From Bradyrhizobium sp. ORS 278 (GTDB lineage Bacteria > Pseudomonadota > Alphaproteobacteria > Rhizobiales > Xanthobacteraceae), in contig NC_009445.1 of the NCBI RefSeq assembly GCF_000026145.1, positions 6,044,501 through 6,108,500 on the forward strand: 64,000 bases of DNA, read 5' to 3'. This document shows, piece by piece, positions 27,849 through 39,743 of the stretch. A program made the position numbers and the translations under genes. Numbering within the stretch: position 1 is the stretch's first letter; each line of letters opens with the position of its first letter. The notes under the pieces were generated by a model. That model did no database searches. It was not told the origin of the DNA and saw only the letters and a program-made list of their open reading frames with translations.

Positions 27849-30434
27849 TCAGTTCCTTGCCGGAGCCAGCGCCAACACGATCGCGTCGGACAATTGACCG
27901 AGGCGAAACGGCTTGGCGAGAAGCGTGGTGGTGGCGCGAAAGTCCTCGGGCACCAGCGAGGGATCCGCGAAACCGGACATGAAGATGATGGGCAGGCCGG
28001 GCCACCTGCCCCGCACTTGGCGCGCGAGGTCGATTCCGGTCATGTCGCCGGGCAGGACGATATCCGTCAGCATGAGCGAGAACGGCCCCCGCCGTTCCAG
28101 TTCAGCGATCGCCATGGTCGCATTGATCACCACGACGGGATCGTATCCCATCGCGGACAGCATGGTGGAGGCCATGGCGCCGACCAGGACATTGTCCTCA
28201 ACGACGAGAATCCGTTCGGCCGTCTCAGGCCGCGGCGGGCGCGATGCTCCGGGATTCGTCCGCTCGATCAGCGCCGGTCCTGCGCTCGGCAGATAGAGCG
28301 TGACGCGGGTGCCTTCCGCCACCCGGCTCGCGATCACCACCGTGCCGCCGGACTGCCTCGCAAAGCCGTAGACCATGCTCAGCCCGAGCCCGCTCCCCTT
28401 GCCGAACTCCTTGGTGGTGAAGAACGGCTCGAAGGCGCGGCGCACGATGTCGGGCGTCATGCCGGCGCCCTTGTCCGATACCGCGATCGTCACGTAGTCG
28501 CCGGCGTCGATGCGCTCGTCGCCGTCGTCGAGCGGCTGAGCGAGCACGGCATTCGCGGTCGTGATCGTGAGCCGTCCGCCTCCGGGCATCGCATCGCGCG
28601 CGTTGAGGGCGAGATTCAGCAGCGCGTTCTGCAGTTGCGTGGGATCGATCAGGCAGTGCCACAAGTCCGGATCCTGCACCAGCTCGATCGCGATGGTCTC
28701 GCCGAGCGTCCGCTGAAGGATCGTCGTCATGCCGCCGACCAGCTGATTGACGTCGGTGATCTGCGGCTGCAGCGTCTGCTTGCGCGCGAAGGCGAGCAGG
28801 CGCCGGTTGAGATCGGCGACCCGTTCGGCTGCCTCGATCGCCCGCTCGGCCATGCCGCGCGAGGCGGCCTCGCCCGGCGGCAACGTGTCGAGCAGAAGAT
28901 CGAGATTGCCGAGCGTCGCCGCCAGCATGTTGTTGGAGTCGTGCGCGATGCCGCCGGCCAGTTGGCCGATGGCATCCATCTTCTGCGCCTGGCGCAACTC
29001 ATCCTCGATGCGTTTGCGCTCGGTGATGTCGACCGACAGCACGACATAGCCGCGCACCGTGCCGTCCTGGGCGCGGTCGGGCACCCGGATGGTCTCGCAC
29101 CAGCGCTCGCGACCGTCGGGAAAGGTGATCTTCTCCTCGCCGCGCATAGCGCGTCCGGCCAACGCCGACTCGATCTTCAGCCTCGCCTCTCCGGCCCGCA
29201 GCGGATCGATGAAATCGTCGACCTTGCGGCTGCGGATGGCCTGCGCCGGAGCCTGGGCATACCACTCCCGCGCGACGCGGTTGGCGAAGCGGATGCGGCC
29301 GTCGGCGCCGACCCGCACGATCAGCGCGGGCACGTTCTCGGTCACCAGCTGATACTGCTCCAGATTGTCCCGCACCGCCTGTTCGGACGCCGCGCGCAGC
29401 TGCCATTGCCGCGCGAGGCTGAAGCCGAATCCGACGATCAGCAGATTGAGCCCGGCGGCAACCGCGCTGTAGTACAGCGCGTTGTTCTTCCACCCCGCCA
29501 GATACTCCACCGGATGGCGCGCCACGGTGACGACGAGCGGCAGGCCGGCGACGCGCCGATAGCTGATGCTGCGGGACACCCCGTCGGTGACGCCGCTGCC
29601 TTCGAAGCTTCCGTAAGGGGCGAGCGGGAGAAATTGCGTGAACAGGCGATTGGAGCGAAGGTTGCGGCCGGCAAACGCGTCAGCGTTCGGCGTCCGCAGC
29701 AGGATCGTGCCGTCGTCGCGATACAGCGTCACGGTGCCGCGCTGCCCCACATTGAGCGACAGGAAGAACTGCCGGAGATTCTCGTAGTCGACCGGCACGA
29801 ACACGACGCCTGCGAAGCGCCCGTCCGGCATGACGAAGGCGCGGCTCATCGCGATGAACAGACCGGTGTTGACGCGCGCGGCAACCGGAACGTCGATGAA
29901 AAGACCATGGTCCGGGTCGTCGCGCTGGACCTTGAAATAGGCCCGATCGGCGAAATTGTTCTCGCGGCCCGGACCGCCGTTCCCCTCGCTGTCGCCGAGC
30001 AGGTTGCCCTCGGCGTCGAGAACCGCGATGCCGCCGGCGACGGGATACGGCGCCACCCTGCGCTTGAGCTCACTGACGAGCGCGGGATTTCCGCGGGTGA
30101 GCAGCGACGGGTTGCGCTGCAGGCTGTCGATGGTGGTGCTCAACAGCAGCTCGACGCCCTGGATGTTGCGCAGCATGTATTCTTCGAGCGCGCGGGCAAG
30201 GTCGCCATTGGCCGCCTCGGTCGCCCGGTACGTCTCCCGATGATTGACGAACAGCATGTGCGCGACGAAGGCGTCACACAGCAGGGCGACGACCAGACCA
30301 CTCAGCACGATGATCCGCGGCGTCCAGCGGCGTCTCATCCCGAACCGCGGCGCGCGGCGGATCAGGGCACGGACAATGCCGTCTCGTCGCGAGCCACGCC
30401 GATGGTCGGCAATCGTTGTGGTTGGGTCCAACAT
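27849..30434 (-). CDS. Hybrid sensor histidine kinase with periplasmic Cache-type domain
   Basis: 861-residue inner-membrane kinase. TM1 is about 41-62 and TM2 about 320-340, enclosing a periplasmic region of the PDC/Cache type. A PAS domain (about 355-475) follows, then the dimerisation domain with H498 in GGIAHDSNN and an ATPase domain ([13 protein letters not shown] 603-615, [16 protein letters not shown]). A C-terminal receiver has D791 in LTDIVLPG and K841. The H-box reads HDSNN where this subgroup usually has HDFNN. No partner regulator is adjacent. The annotated start has no clear ribosome site, and a later ATG at codon 33 is possible. The ligand is unknown; it may sense the substrate of the neighbouring transporter. 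Confidence 0.9.
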   Translation of the reverse strand: MLDPTTTIADHRRGSRRDGIVRALIRRAPRFGMRRRWTPRIIVLSGLVVALLCDAFVAHMLFVNHRETYRATEAANGDLARALEEYMLRNIQGVELLLSTTIDSLQRNPSLLTRGNPALVSELKRRVAPYPVAGGIAVLDAEGNLLGDSEGNGGPGRENNFADRAYFKVQRDDPDHGLFIDVPVAARVNTGLFIAMSRAFVMPDGRFAGVVFVPVDYENLRQFFLSLNVGQRGTVTLYRDDGTILLRTPNADAFAGRNLRSNRLFTQFLPLAPYGSFEGSGVTDGVSRSISYRRVAGLPLVVTVARHPVEYLAGWKNNALYYSAVAAGLNLLIVGFGFSLARQWQLRAASEQAVRDNLEQYQLVTENVPALIVRVGADGRIRFANRVAREWYAQAPAQAIRSRKVDDFIDPLRAGEARLKIESALAGRAMRGEEKITFPDGRERWCETIRVPDRAQDGTVRGYVVLSVDITERKRIEDELRQAQKMDAIGQLAGGIAHDSNNMLAATLGNLDLLLDTLPPGEAASRGMAERAIEAAERVADLNRRLLAFARKQTLQPQITDVNQLVGGMTTILQRTLGETIAIELVQDPDLWHCLIDPTQLQNALLNLALNARDAMPGGGRLTITTANAVLAQPLDDGDERIDAGDYVTIAVSDKGAGMTPDIVRRAFEPFFTTKEFGKGSGLGLSMVYGFARQSGGTVVIASRVAEGTRVTLYLPSAGPALIERTNPGASRPPRPETAERILVVEDNVLVGAMASTMLSAMGYDPVVVINATMAIAELERRGPFSLMLTDIVLPGDMTGIDLARQVRGRWPGLPIIFMSGFADPSLVPEDFRATTTLLAKPFRLGQLSDAIVLALAPARN

Positions 30435-30708
30435 CAGCGCAGAACTTCAGGAAAGCGTCGAGCCGATTCCCCGGCGATGGGTCCCCGGGAGTCTCAGCCC
30501 AACTCCCGCCAATCTCCGGACGTCTTGCCGAGCCCGACGTTCCGGGCCCGCGCCTCGCGAGCAATCGCAGCGCCTGGATAGCATGGTTTCCGCGCGAATG
30601 TCATCTTTGCGGTATTTGATGACGCCGCGCCGACCGCGCCCGCTCACTTCAATGTCCGCGCCGGAAGCCAAGGCTCCCCTGTACCGCACGGGCTGGTGGG
30701 CGTGTCCG

Positions 30709-31045
30709 TTACGCGTGCCGGCGTGCGGCCGGGGTATGCATCGCCTCCTGCTCGCGGCGCAGCCGCACAGGGACCGTCTCGTCCATCGCGACGTCCGACC
30801 AGGTGATGCAAGGCGTCCTTGGCGACGGGACGAACCAGCCGGACCTGATGCGCCAGCCCCAGCGGAAGATAGCCATGGGCCAGAGAGGTCTCCGCCGGCG
30901 TCAGCCTGCCGAACACGGTGTAGCCGCCTTCCCCGTCGAGCACCTCACCGGGCGTGAGATCTCGCTTGGCGGTTGCGGCGACGTCGGCATTGAAGCAGGT
31001 CGCAACGCCGGTCGGCTCGCCGCAACAGGAGATCAGCGCAAAACC
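30709..31045 (-). pseudogene. C-terminal remnant of a SAF-domain NAD(P)-dependent oxidoreductase
   Basis: Reading leftward from about 31045, the frame gives GEPTGVATCFNADVAATAKR, DLTPGEVLDGEGGYTVFG and PLGLAHQVRLVRPVAKDA. This resembles the C-terminal SAF region of homoserine-dehydrogenase-like oxidoreductases. Near 30815 the frame breaks, and the continuation ITWSDVAMDETVPVRLRREQ to the stop at 30709 lies one frame over. The N-terminal Rossmann domain is absent upstream. It is therefore a decayed tail of a once larger gene. Confidence 0.65.
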
Positions 31046-31084
31046 ATCTGGAGCTTAAGTGCGCGTTGGAACCTATTGGTATGC

Positions 31085-31732
31085 TTAGCTTCTCACCGAG
31101 TCCACGACCGCGAACTCACTTCTCTCGAAGTCTCGCCGCACAGCCGTACGCGTCCACGTATAAACGATGATGAACGCTGCCACGAAGCCATAAATCATCG
31201 ACGAAATCGCAATCAGTTTTGCACCTTGCGTGGGTCCAATTGAAGTCGCGGCCGCATCACCCAGTCCGTCAATGAATTGAATGACTTTATCGACGTGCAC
31301 GAGGCCTAATCCTAGGATGATCTTCGTCAGCCAGTCGGACACCTCCTCGAGATTCGTATTGCCTCTATAGCGACCAATCCTCTGAGCAGCTGCTGTGTCT
31401 GGGCTAGACAAGGATTTCGGCACGGCAAACAAGAAGCCGATGATGGTACCACAGAAGAAAGCTGCTGCCGAGGCAAGCCAAAGCAAACAGAAGGTACGGA
31501 TACCTTCCAAAAATTGGGCTTCCGACACAAAGCAGTAGACGAGCTCTACGACCCAACCACCTGCAACGGAGATCATGAAGTATTGGCCGGAAAAGCGATC
31601 ATCTGGCATAGGCCTCGGCCTACTAAAAAGACCGCGCGACGTTCCTAAGGCGGCTCTATCTGAGAAGCTCGCAGCCGTTTGAGCCTGTGTGCCATCATGA
31701 GTGGCTCCGTCCGCACGCTCATTTTGCACCAT
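31085..31732 (-). CDS. Orphan three-TM protein with NTNLEEVSDWLTK motif
   Basis: 215 residues from the ATG at 31732, which has a full AGGAGG seven bases upstream. The N-terminus (1-45) is polar. Hydrophobic helices lie near 50-72, 80-105 and 180-205. The sequence GFLFAVPKSLSS then RYRGNTNLEEVSDWLTKIIL, followed by GLGLVHVDKVIQ, closely matches the membrane module I know from pYEATS-associated (YLATT-type) proteins of predicted bacterial conflict systems. Here no YEATS or effector domain is attached or adjacent. It is less GC-rich than its neighbours, sits between a decayed gene and a repeat, and was probably acquired. Function unknown. Confidence 0.7.
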   Translation of the reverse strand: MVQNERADGATHDGTQAQTAASFSDRAALGTSRGLFSRPRPMPDDRFSGQYFMISVAGGWVVELVYCFVSEAQFLEGIRTFCLLWLASAAAFFCGTIIGFLFAVPKSLSSPDTAAAQRIGRYRGNTNLEEVSDWLTKIILGLGLVHVDKVIQFIDGLGDAAATSIGPTQGAKLIAISSMIYGFVAAFIIVYTWTRTAVRRDFERSEFAVVDSVRS

Positions 31733-32738
31733 GGCGCTACCTCCTATCTGGCCGACGCACCACATCTTAAAGTAGCGAGCCTTTCAATTGAAGACCTTCC
31801 GTTTCGGACAGCTTGGCACCGTGCGCGATCTGGCAAGATGGTGTTCCGCCCTCGAACCTACCGCCTGAGAATGAGCCGTCCGTACCCACCCGAGCAAACT
31901 GCCCGTCGTGCCAGTTTGCCGCATTCCGTCGAGCAAATCCGGCCTTGTGTCGTCGGGCAAATCAGATCGATGCTCCGCGCGTCTTCCGCTCACCGAAGGG
32001 GCGTTTCGCGATCGTCACGGACCGTGGAGCGGGAGATGCGGTGGCCGCGTGGGGTCGCAGTGCGCGTTTCGCGTGCGGACGAACGATCCCTTCGCGGACG
32101 GTCAAGCCGTGTGGTCCCGACACCCCGACGCTGGTGTCTTGGTCGGCGACGATGTCGATGACGGGGGCAAGCAAGCCCGGTCCCCTGGGAGAGCACGGAG
32201 CAGCCGTAAGATCCATCGCGCAGGGAAGGCCGGGTTGTTCGGCCAATCCTGTGGTGACTGCCGCCTGCTTTTTTGTCTGCAGGCGGGCCATGGGTGCGGC
32301 CCGCACCCGGCCTTCCCTGCGCCCTTCTCAGTTGAGGGCGTGCCTGAGAGCAAAGCTCGGACGCACAAACGCGCCGCGAGGCTGATGAGCCGCGCTTGCA
32401 GCTCGGAGGGGACCGGCACGTCCAAACATCCCTTTGCCGTCAAGTCGCAGCTGGTCCGTCGGTGACGCCTTGGATCCTTGCACATGCCATTCGCCCGAAC
32501 GCACGCAATCGCCGCCCCCATGAACGCATCCCCGGCAGGGCCTATGCTGCAGGGACGTCACCGCAACTCATTTCGTCTTGTCGAGCGCCGGGTTTTCGTC
32601 TCTAATTCCCGCTGCAGCGCAGCTGCATTCCCGCACGCTCCGAGGCTGCAGCGTGCTCCCATGGCAATGATCGCCCTATCTCCCTGTGCGGAGAACGGCG
32701 GTGCTTGGCCGGTCTCCACGAGGGAAGCGGAGACCAGC
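31733..32738. other. Repeat-rich intergenic region
   Basis: 1006 bases without a supportable gene. Open frames here encode low-complexity basic sequence and have no ribosome sites. The stretch 31985-32330 resembles dispersed intergenic repeats I associate with Bradyrhizobium genomes (recollection, not checked), and its right part is a nested hairpin structure. 32466-32738 should contain the promoter of the AAA+ gene at 32739. Confidence 0.55.
32218..32322. repeat. Nested hairpin element with perfect 18-bp arms
   Basis: Outer arms GCGCAGGGAAGGCCGGGT (32218-32235) and ACCCGGCCTTCCCTGCGC (32305-32322) are exact reverse complements. Inside lie CCGCCTGC/GCAGGCGG (32261-32268, 32279-32286; loop with six T) and GGGTGCGG-C-CCGCACCC (32292-32308), which competes with the right outer arm. 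Transcripts across it would fold strongly. Confidence 0.85.
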
Positions 32739-33535
<797 letters not shown>

Positions 33536-33539
<4 letters not shown>

Positions 33540-35842
33540 GCGCGGCGCCGCTGCAGCTGGTGAGCGGCGCGGAAGGGCACACCCGCACGCTGCATCTGTG
33601 GATGCGCCAGCGCGAGACGTTGCGGCCGTTGTTCATTGCCGCGTGGGACACGCTGTCGCGCCGCTTCGATCCGCCCGTGATGGAGGCATGGGCCGGCGCG
33701 GTGCTCACTCTCGCCAACGTCAATGCAGGCGCGGCCTGCCTGATCGCCTATTGGGATGCGAGCACCAGCGACGCCGCGGACGAGATCGCGCCGCTGCTCG
33801 GCGCCGCGCAGGCCGCCGCCGAGATCTGCCGCCATGCCGGCGCGCCGGCGGCGACCAGCGCCTTGAAGGCGCTGCCCGCCGCGCGCCGCATCCTCGGGCG
33901 CGGCGCGGCGCTATCGCGCTGGTGGCGGACGATGACGGCGCTGGCAACCCAGGCGCCGGAGTCGCTCGCGGCCGCGGCGGGCCACATGCCCGAGATCCTG
34001 CGGCCGGGCACGATCGAGGCGTTCGAAAGCTTTGTCGCCTCCGGCCTGCGCGCTGCCGCCGGCGACCGCCGCAAGCGGCTCGCGTTTTTTTCGCTGCAGG
34101 ACGAGCTGGCGCTGCGGCTGATCGCGCGCGATCCCGGCGCGGTGACGTTCGCCGACGTCGAGACCGAGCTGAAGGCTTTTCTCACGGCGTTGTTCGGCGA
34201 GGTGCCGCTGCTGCGAAGCATGGCGGTGGACGGCGGCCAGACGCCGCAACGCCGCGTGGCGATCGCTGGGCCGCTGATCCGCCTGCCCGAGATCTATCGC
34301 GGCACGCAAGGCGCGGCGGCGCGCGCGTTGTTTCGCGCGGCCGCGGCCCATGCGCAGGCGCATCTCGTGCTCGGACGCGCGCGCTTTGCTGTCGGGCAGC
34401 TCAAGCCGCTGCAGCTCGCACTGGTCAACCTGATCGAGGACGCCCGCGTCGAAACGCTTGCGATGCGCGACTTTTCGGGCCTGCGGCGGCTGTGGGCGCC
34501 ATACCATGTCGCCGTCCCGACCAGCGTCGCGACGGCGCCGATGCTGCTGGCACGGCTGGCGCGCGCCTTGTTCGATCCGTCCTATCGCGATGAGGACGGC
34601 TTCGTCAGCAAGGGCCGCGCGCTGTTCACCGCGGCGCTGCCGCGCCTCGACGATCACGCCATCAGCCGCGAGATCGGCATGCTGCTCGGCAACGATCTCG
34701 GCCAGATGCGCGTGCAGTTCAACGCCAAGACCTATGTCGTCGAGCCGCTCTATCGCGACGATGGTCTCGGCCTGTGGGAGTTCGACGGCGATGCGGCTCC
34801 GTCGGCCGAGGTGCTCGAGCTGTTCATCGATGCGGTCAGACCGGAGCAGCAGGAGAGCGAGAGCGGCGAACGGCGCGAGCAGGATGAGGACAACGCGGCG
34901 GCCGAGCCCGGACGCGCCCGCCCCGTCGCGCCGGACGCGCGCGGCGTCATGCTGGCGCGCTATCCGGAATGGGATCGCGTCGATGCGATCGAGCGGCCGG
35001 ACTGGACCACTGTGCGCGAGGTCGCGGCCGGAAGCGGCGGCTCGCATGCCATCGAGGACGCACTGGAGCAGGCCAGCAGCTTGCGCAGCCGTGTCGCGCG
35101 GCTGGTCCGCGCCGTCCGCATCGGCCGCACCGTTCGGCTGAAGCGCCAGCAGGACGGCCACGACCTCGACCTCGACGCCGTGCTCGACGCCGGGATCGCG
35201 CTCCGCGGCGGCGAGATGCCGGATCCGCGCGTCTTCCGGTCGGCCAAGGCGCTGCATCGCGACCTCTCGGCGCTGCTGCTGATCGACGTGTCGGAATCGA
35301 CACGCGACCGTCTGGCGTCGGGCGCGACGGTCCTCGATCTCGAACGCCTGGCCGTCGCTCTGCTGGCCGAGGCGATGGACCAGCTCGGCGACACGTTCGG
35401 GCTGCTCGCATTCGCCTCCGACGGCCGCGACGACATCCGGATGACGAGCATCAAGAACTTCGGCGAAGCCTATGACCGCGATTGCCGCGCAAGGCTCGCG
35501 GGCCTCGTGTCCGGACTGTCCACACGTCTGGGCGCGGCATTGCGCCATGCCGGCGCCGTGCTCGGCGTAGCAACAAGCAGCCGCAAGCTGCTGATCGTGC
35601 TCACCGACGGCGAGCCGTCCGACATCGACGTCTCCGATCCGCTCGACCTGATCGAGGACGCCCGTCGCGCCGCGCTCGGGCTGCACGCGCAGGGCATCGA
35701 TGCCTATGGCGTCGTGCTTGGCCGGGCCGGCGCGGAGGCCGCGACGCGCGTCTTCGGCCGCGGCAACACCATGCTGGTGCACCGGGTCGAGGATCTGCCG
35801 GCGCGGCTGTCCGAACTCTATTTCAGGCTGGCGCGGCGATGA
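33536..35842 (+). CDS. CbbO/NorD-like VWA-domain protein
   Basis: 768 residues from the GTG at 33536, which overlaps the AAA+ gene stop. A second GTG nine bases earlier is equally possible. The long helical N-terminal region is followed by an acidic linker (QEQDEDNAAAEPG type, about 440-460) and a C-terminal von Willebrand A domain with MIDAS D584-x-S586-x-S588 in LLLIDVSEST and later LLIVLTDGEPSD. It is the expected partner of the upstream ATPase; together they remodel a target enzyme, the VWA domain docking to it. It ends two bases before the ureD stop on the other strand. Confidence 0.9.
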
Positions 35843-35844
35843 GG

Positions 35845-36687
35845 CTATTTGCGCCGGCGCGACAACGTCACGCCCAGCGCGGCCGCCGCTGCGACGTGGA
35901 ACGCCGCATCCGTTGCGCGCGACAAGGTGCCGCCATCGGGGGCCAGGATGCGCAGCACGAGACCCGCATCGTTCGGGGCACGCGACGCGCCGGCCAGCGC
36001 CCCGCAACCATCCGCAGCCTGTTGCAAGCTCTTGACCGACGGCAGCCGGTCGGGCGGCGCGACGATGATGAGATTGGCTGCGGCCGCGAACGGGCCGAGC
36101 GCGCCATGCAGCTCGTCGCCACTGACGCGGCCGGCATCGTGCAGCAGCAGATGGCCATCGGGACGCAGCACCCGCAGCCGGCCGGAGAACTCACTGAAGG
36201 CGCGGCCGCTCGCGCGCGGATCGTGCACGGCGAAGCCGTCGGCGACGCAGAGCACGGCATCGTCCGCCACGGTCGCAACCGTATCGAGCGCGAGCTCGGC
36301 ACCGGGAAACAGCACGTAGGGATCGGTGGTGATCGCGCAGAATGCGCCGCTGTCGACAGTGATCGTCTGGCGCTGCAGCGCGCCGATGCCACGGCCGTCA
36401 TGAACAACCGTCGCCGCCTGCGTGGTCAGATGGAAGGCCGCGTCGCGCGCGACGCTCACGTCGAGCGCAATTCGATCGCCGGCATAGAGGCCGCCGGACG
36501 CCGATTGAAGATACAAGGTCAGCAGATCCGGCCGCGCGGCGTCGAGATGGAACCCGCGGGTGACGTGCAAGGGATAGCCGACATTCTGACGTCGCAGCAC
36601 GCTGCGGCCGCCGGCATGATCGACGGACAGCGCGGCCTCGACCGCGCGGCCCTCAGACGCGGAACAGGACTGCAGCGGAGATCGCAT
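35845..36687 (-). CDS. ureD: Urease accessory protein UreD
   Basis: 280-residue scaffold (UreD/UreH) that binds apo-urease and recruits UreF and UreG for nickel insertion. Family features are [31 protein letters not shown] and [20 protein letters not shown]. The gene overlaps the ureG end by 35 bases, with GGAGG nine bases upstream of its ATG, supporting that start. It is the last gene of the operon. Confidence 0.92.
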   Translation of the reverse strand: MRSPLQSCSASEGRAVEAALSVDHAGGRSVLRRQNVGYPLHVTRGFHLDAARPDLLTLYLQSASGGLYAGDRIALDVSVARDAAFHLTTQAATVVHDGRGIGALQRQTITVDSGAFCAITTDPYVLFPGAELALDTVATVADDAVLCVADGFAVHDPRASGRAFSEFSGRLRVLRPDGHLLLHDAGRVSGDELHGALGPFAAAANLIIVAPPDRLPSVKSLQQAADGCGALAGASRAPNDAGLVLRILAPDGGTLSRATDAAFHVAAAAALGVTLSRRRK

Positions 36688-37300
36688 CGGCGACCGCCTC
36701 CACGCCAGTGCCGGACTTCAGATTGGTGGCGATCACCGGCCGTCCACCGCGCACCTGCCGCGCCTCCTCCAGCATGCGGCCGAGATCGACACCGACATGC
36801 GGCGCGAGGTCCATCTTGTTGACGACGAGGAGATCACAGCGCAGCAGGCCGGGTCCGCGCTTGCGCGGGATGTCGTCGCCGCCGGCGACGTCGATGACGA
36901 AGATCCACCAGTCGACGAGGTCGAGCGAGAAGGTCGAGGCGAGATTGTCGCCGCCGGACTCGAAGAGGATCAGCTCGACACCCGGAAAGCGCGCCTCGAG
37001 CTCGTCGCCGGCGGCGATGTTGAGCGTGGGATCCTCGCGGATCACGGTGTGCGGACAGGCCCCGGCCTCGACCGCCGACACCCTCTCCGGATCGATCAGG
37101 CCGGAACGGCGCAGCCGCTCGGCGTCCTCCTTGGTGACGAGATCGTTGGTGACGACGGCGAAATCGATGCCCCGCCGCTGCAGCACCGGGATCAGCGCCT
37201 CGATCAGCGCGGTCTTTCCCGAGCCGACCGGGCCGCCGATGCCGACCCGCGCCGCGCCGGCCGTCACTTGCGCGTCGGCTTGCCGAAGTGTCTGCAGCAT
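36653..37300 (-). CDS. ureG: Urease accessory GTPase UreG
   Basis: 215-residue GTPase that delivers nickel to the urease active site. P-loop GGPVGSGKT (22-30), the metal-binding CPH in [14 protein letters not shown], and [12 protein letters not shown] are typical. A GAGGTGA ribosome site precedes the ATG, which starts four bases after the ureC stop. Confidence 0.97.
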   Translation of the reverse strand: MLQTLRQADAQVTAGAARVGIGGPVGSGKTALIEALIPVLQRRGIDFAVVTNDLVTKEDAERLRRSGLIDPERVSAVEAGACPHTVIREDPTLNIAAGDELEARFPGVELILFESGGDNLASTFSLDLVDWWIFVIDVAGGDDIPRKRGPGLLRCDLLVVNKMDLAPHVGVDLGRMLEEARQVRGGRPVIATNLKSGTGVEAVADAISAAVLFRV

Positions 37301-37304
37301 CGTC

Positions 37305-39014
37305 TCACCTCAGCATGTAGCGCCGCGCCAGCGGCAGCTCGCGCGCCGGCTCGCAGGTCGCGAGCTCGCCGTCAACGAACACGTCGAAGGTCTCCGGATC
37401 GACCGTGACTTTCGGACAGTTGTCGTTCCACAGCATGTCGCGCTTGGAGAGCTTGCGCGTGCCCTTCACCGGCAACAGCTGCTTCGACAGGCCGAGCTCG
37501 GCGCCGAGCCCGCGCTCGATCGCCAGCGGATGCACGAAGCAGGCCGACAGCGCCGCCGGTGCGCGGCCGAACGCGCCCCATTGCGGCCGCAACAGCATCG
37601 GCTCGCAGGTCATCAGCGAGGCGGCGCTGTCGCCCATCGCGCCCCACGCAATGAAGCCGCTCTTGATCACGAGCTCCGGCTTGATGCCGAAGAACGACGG
37701 CCGCCACACCACGATGTCGGCGATCTTGCCGTCCTCGAGCGAGCCGATGTGATCGGCGATGCCGAAGGTCCTCGCGGCATTGATCGTGTACTTCGCGATA
37801 TAGCGCCGGATCCGGGCATTGTCACCGAAGCCAGGCCTGTCCTCCGGAAGCGGCCCGCGCTGGTCCTTCATCTTCGAAGCGAGCTGCCAGGTCCGGCAGA
37901 TCACCTCATGGATGCGCCCCATGCCCTGGCTGTCGGAGCCGAGCATCGAAATCGCGCCAATATCGTGGAGCACATCCTCGGCCGCGATCGTCTGCGCGCG
38001 GATGCGACTCTCGGCGAAGGCGACATCCTCGGGGATCGCCGGGTTGAGATGATGGCACACCATCGTCATGTCCAAATGTTCGTCGAACGTGTTGACCGTG
38101 TAGGGATTGGTCGGATTGGTCGACGACGGCAGGCAGTGCATCTCGCCGGCGACGCGGATGATATCAGGCGCATGGCCGCCGCCGGCGCCCTCGGTGTGAT
38201 ACATGTGGATGGTGCGGCCGCCGATCGCCTCCAGCGTGTTCTCGACGAAGCCCGATTCGTTCAGCGTATCGGTGTGGATCTGGACCTGAAAATCGCAGGC
38301 ATCGGCCACCTTCAGGCAGGTGTCGATCGCCGCTGGCATCGTGCCCCAGTCCTCGTGCAGCTTCAGCCCCATCACGCCGGTCTGCAGCTGCTCGATCAGC
38401 GGCGCCTCGCGATGCGAATTGCCGCGGCCGAGAAAGCCGAAATTCATCGGCCAGGCTTCTGCCGCCTGCAGCATCTTGCCGGTATTGAAGGGACCGCCGG
38501 AGTCGATGCCGACCGTGATCGGTCCAAGCGAGCCGCCGATCATCGTGGTGATGCCGCTCGCCAGCGCATGCTCGACGAGACCTGCGCTGTCGAAATGCAC
38601 GTGCACGTCGATCGCGCCGGGCGTCGCGATCAGGCCCTCGCAGTCGCGCACGGTGGTGCCGGTCGAGACGATCAGGCGCGGATCGACGCCGTCCATGATC
38701 GCGGGATTGCCGGCCTTGCCGATGCCGACGATGCGCCCGTTGCGGATGCCGAGGTCGCCCTTGACGATTCCGATGACGGGATCGATGACGGTGACGTTGC
38801 AGAGCAGGAAGTCGAGCGCGCCCTCGGCGCTGGTGAGACCTGCCATGCCGATGCCGTCACGCAACGTCTTGCCGCCGCCATGAAGGCACTCGTCGCCATA
38901 GACGGCGTGGTCCTTCTCGACCACGGCAAACAGCGAGGTGTCGCCGAGCCGGACCGCATCACCCGTTGTCGGGCCGTAGAGTGCGGCGTAGTCACGCCGG
39001 TCGATCGTCGCCAC
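37305..39014 (-). CDS. ureC: Urease alpha subunit
   Basis: 569-residue catalytic subunit hydrolysing urea to ammonia and carbamate. The nickel site is complete: H138 and H140 in DVHVH, carbamylated K218 in [10 protein letters not shown]220, and the later [11 protein letters not shown] and MVCHHLNP histidines. The start is GTG at 39014 with GGGGG seven bases upstream. It lies 21 bases after ureAB. Confidence 0.98.
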   Translation of the reverse strand: MATIDRRDYAALYGPTTGDAVRLGDTSLFAVVEKDHAVYGDECLHGGGKTLRDGIGMAGLTSAEGALDFLLCNVTVIDPVIGIVKGDLGIRNGRIVGIGKAGNPAIMDGVDPRLIVSTGTTVRDCEGLIATPGAIDVHVHFDSAGLVEHALASGITTMIGGSLGPITVGIDSGGPFNTGKMLQAAEAWPMNFGFLGRGNSHREAPLIEQLQTGVMGLKLHEDWGTMPAAIDTCLKVADACDFQVQIHTDTLNESGFVENTLEAIGGRTIHMYHTEGAGGGHAPDIIRVAGEMHCLPSSTNPTNPYTVNTFDEHLDMTMVCHHLNPAIPEDVAFAESRIRAQTIAAEDVLHDIGAISMLGSDSQGMGRIHEVICRTWQLASKMKDQRGPLPEDRPGFGDNARIRRYIAKYTINAARTFGIADHIGSLEDGKIADIVVWRPSFFGIKPELVIKSGFIAWGAMGDSAASLMTCEPMLLRPQWGAFGRAPAALSACFVHPLAIERGLGAELGLSKQLLPVKGTRKLSKRDMLWNDNCPKVTVDPETFDVFVDGELATCEPARELPLARRYMLR

Positions 39015-39035
39015 GTGATGTCCCCCTTGAAATGG

Positions 39036-39731
39036 TCACGCCCCGCGAAAGCCGCGCGCCTTAGCCCGGGCCAGCGCCGCGCTGCGGACGGCCGGATCCG
39101 ACGCGGTGCCGTCGGTGAGATTGTTCAGCCCGCTCAGCTGCTGGTGGCCGCCGAACTCCACCAAGGTGACCTCCTTCGAGGCGCCCGGCTCGAACCGCAC
39201 CGCGGTGCCGGCAGGAATGTCGAGCCGCATGTTGAATGCAGAAGCGCGGTCGAATTCGAGCGCCTTGTTGACCTCGAAGAAGTGGAAATGCGAGCCGATC
39301 TGGATCGGCCGATCCCCCGTGTTGACAGCGGTCAGTGTCACGCTGCGTCGGCCGGCATTGAGCGCAAGCTGTCCGGCTTGCGCCCTGATTTCGCCGGGCC
39401 GTTCGGGATCGGCAGCCGAACCCGGCGCGGGACGGATCGGCTCGTGCACGGTCACCAGTTTGGTGCCATCGGGAAAAACACATTCGACCTGGATGATGTC
39501 CATCATCGCGGCGATCCCGGGCAGCACGTCGTCAGTGGTGAGGATGGTCGAGCCGTGGCTGATCAGGTCGGCCACGCTGCGGCCATCGCGCGCGCCTTCA
39601 AGGATCTCGTCGGTGATGATCGCGACAGCTTCCGGATAGTTCAGCTTGAGTCCGCGGCCGCGGCGGCGGCGCGACAGCTCGGCGGCGTTGAAGATGGTGA
39701 GGCGCTCGAGTTCGGTGGGTGTCAGCAGCAT
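39036..39731 (-). CDS. ureAB: Urease gamma-beta fusion subunit
   Basis: 231 residues combining the gamma subunit (1-100: [19 protein letters not shown], then [20 protein letters not shown]) and the beta subunit (about 130-231: [37 protein letters not shown]). The fused form occurs in Helicobacter and in some rhizobial ureases; most bacteria have two genes. It is a structural urease subunit, not an accessory factor. It follows ureF by 12 bases. Confidence 0.96.
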   Translation of the reverse strand: MLLTPTELERLTIFNAAELSRRRRGRGLKLNYPEAVAIITDEILEGARDGRSVADLISHGSTILTTDDVLPGIAAMMDIIQVECVFPDGTKLVTVHEPIRPAPGSAADPERPGEIRAQAGQLALNAGRRSVTLTAVNTGDRPIQIGSHFHFFEVNKALEFDRASAFNMRLDIPAGTAVRFEPGASKEVTLVEFGGHQQLSGLNNLTDGTASDPAVRSAALARAKARGFRGA

Positions 39732-39743
39732 ACGGTCTCGCTC

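Noticed and set aside
27636..30581. 981-codon plus-strand open frame over the histidine kinase
   Set aside because: It is antisense to a kinase with intact H, N, G boxes and receiver; no family likeness on the plus strand.
31813..32465. Two overlapping plus-strand open frames in the repeat region
   Set aside because: They run through a palindromic repeat, lack ribosome sites and give low-complexity basic products.
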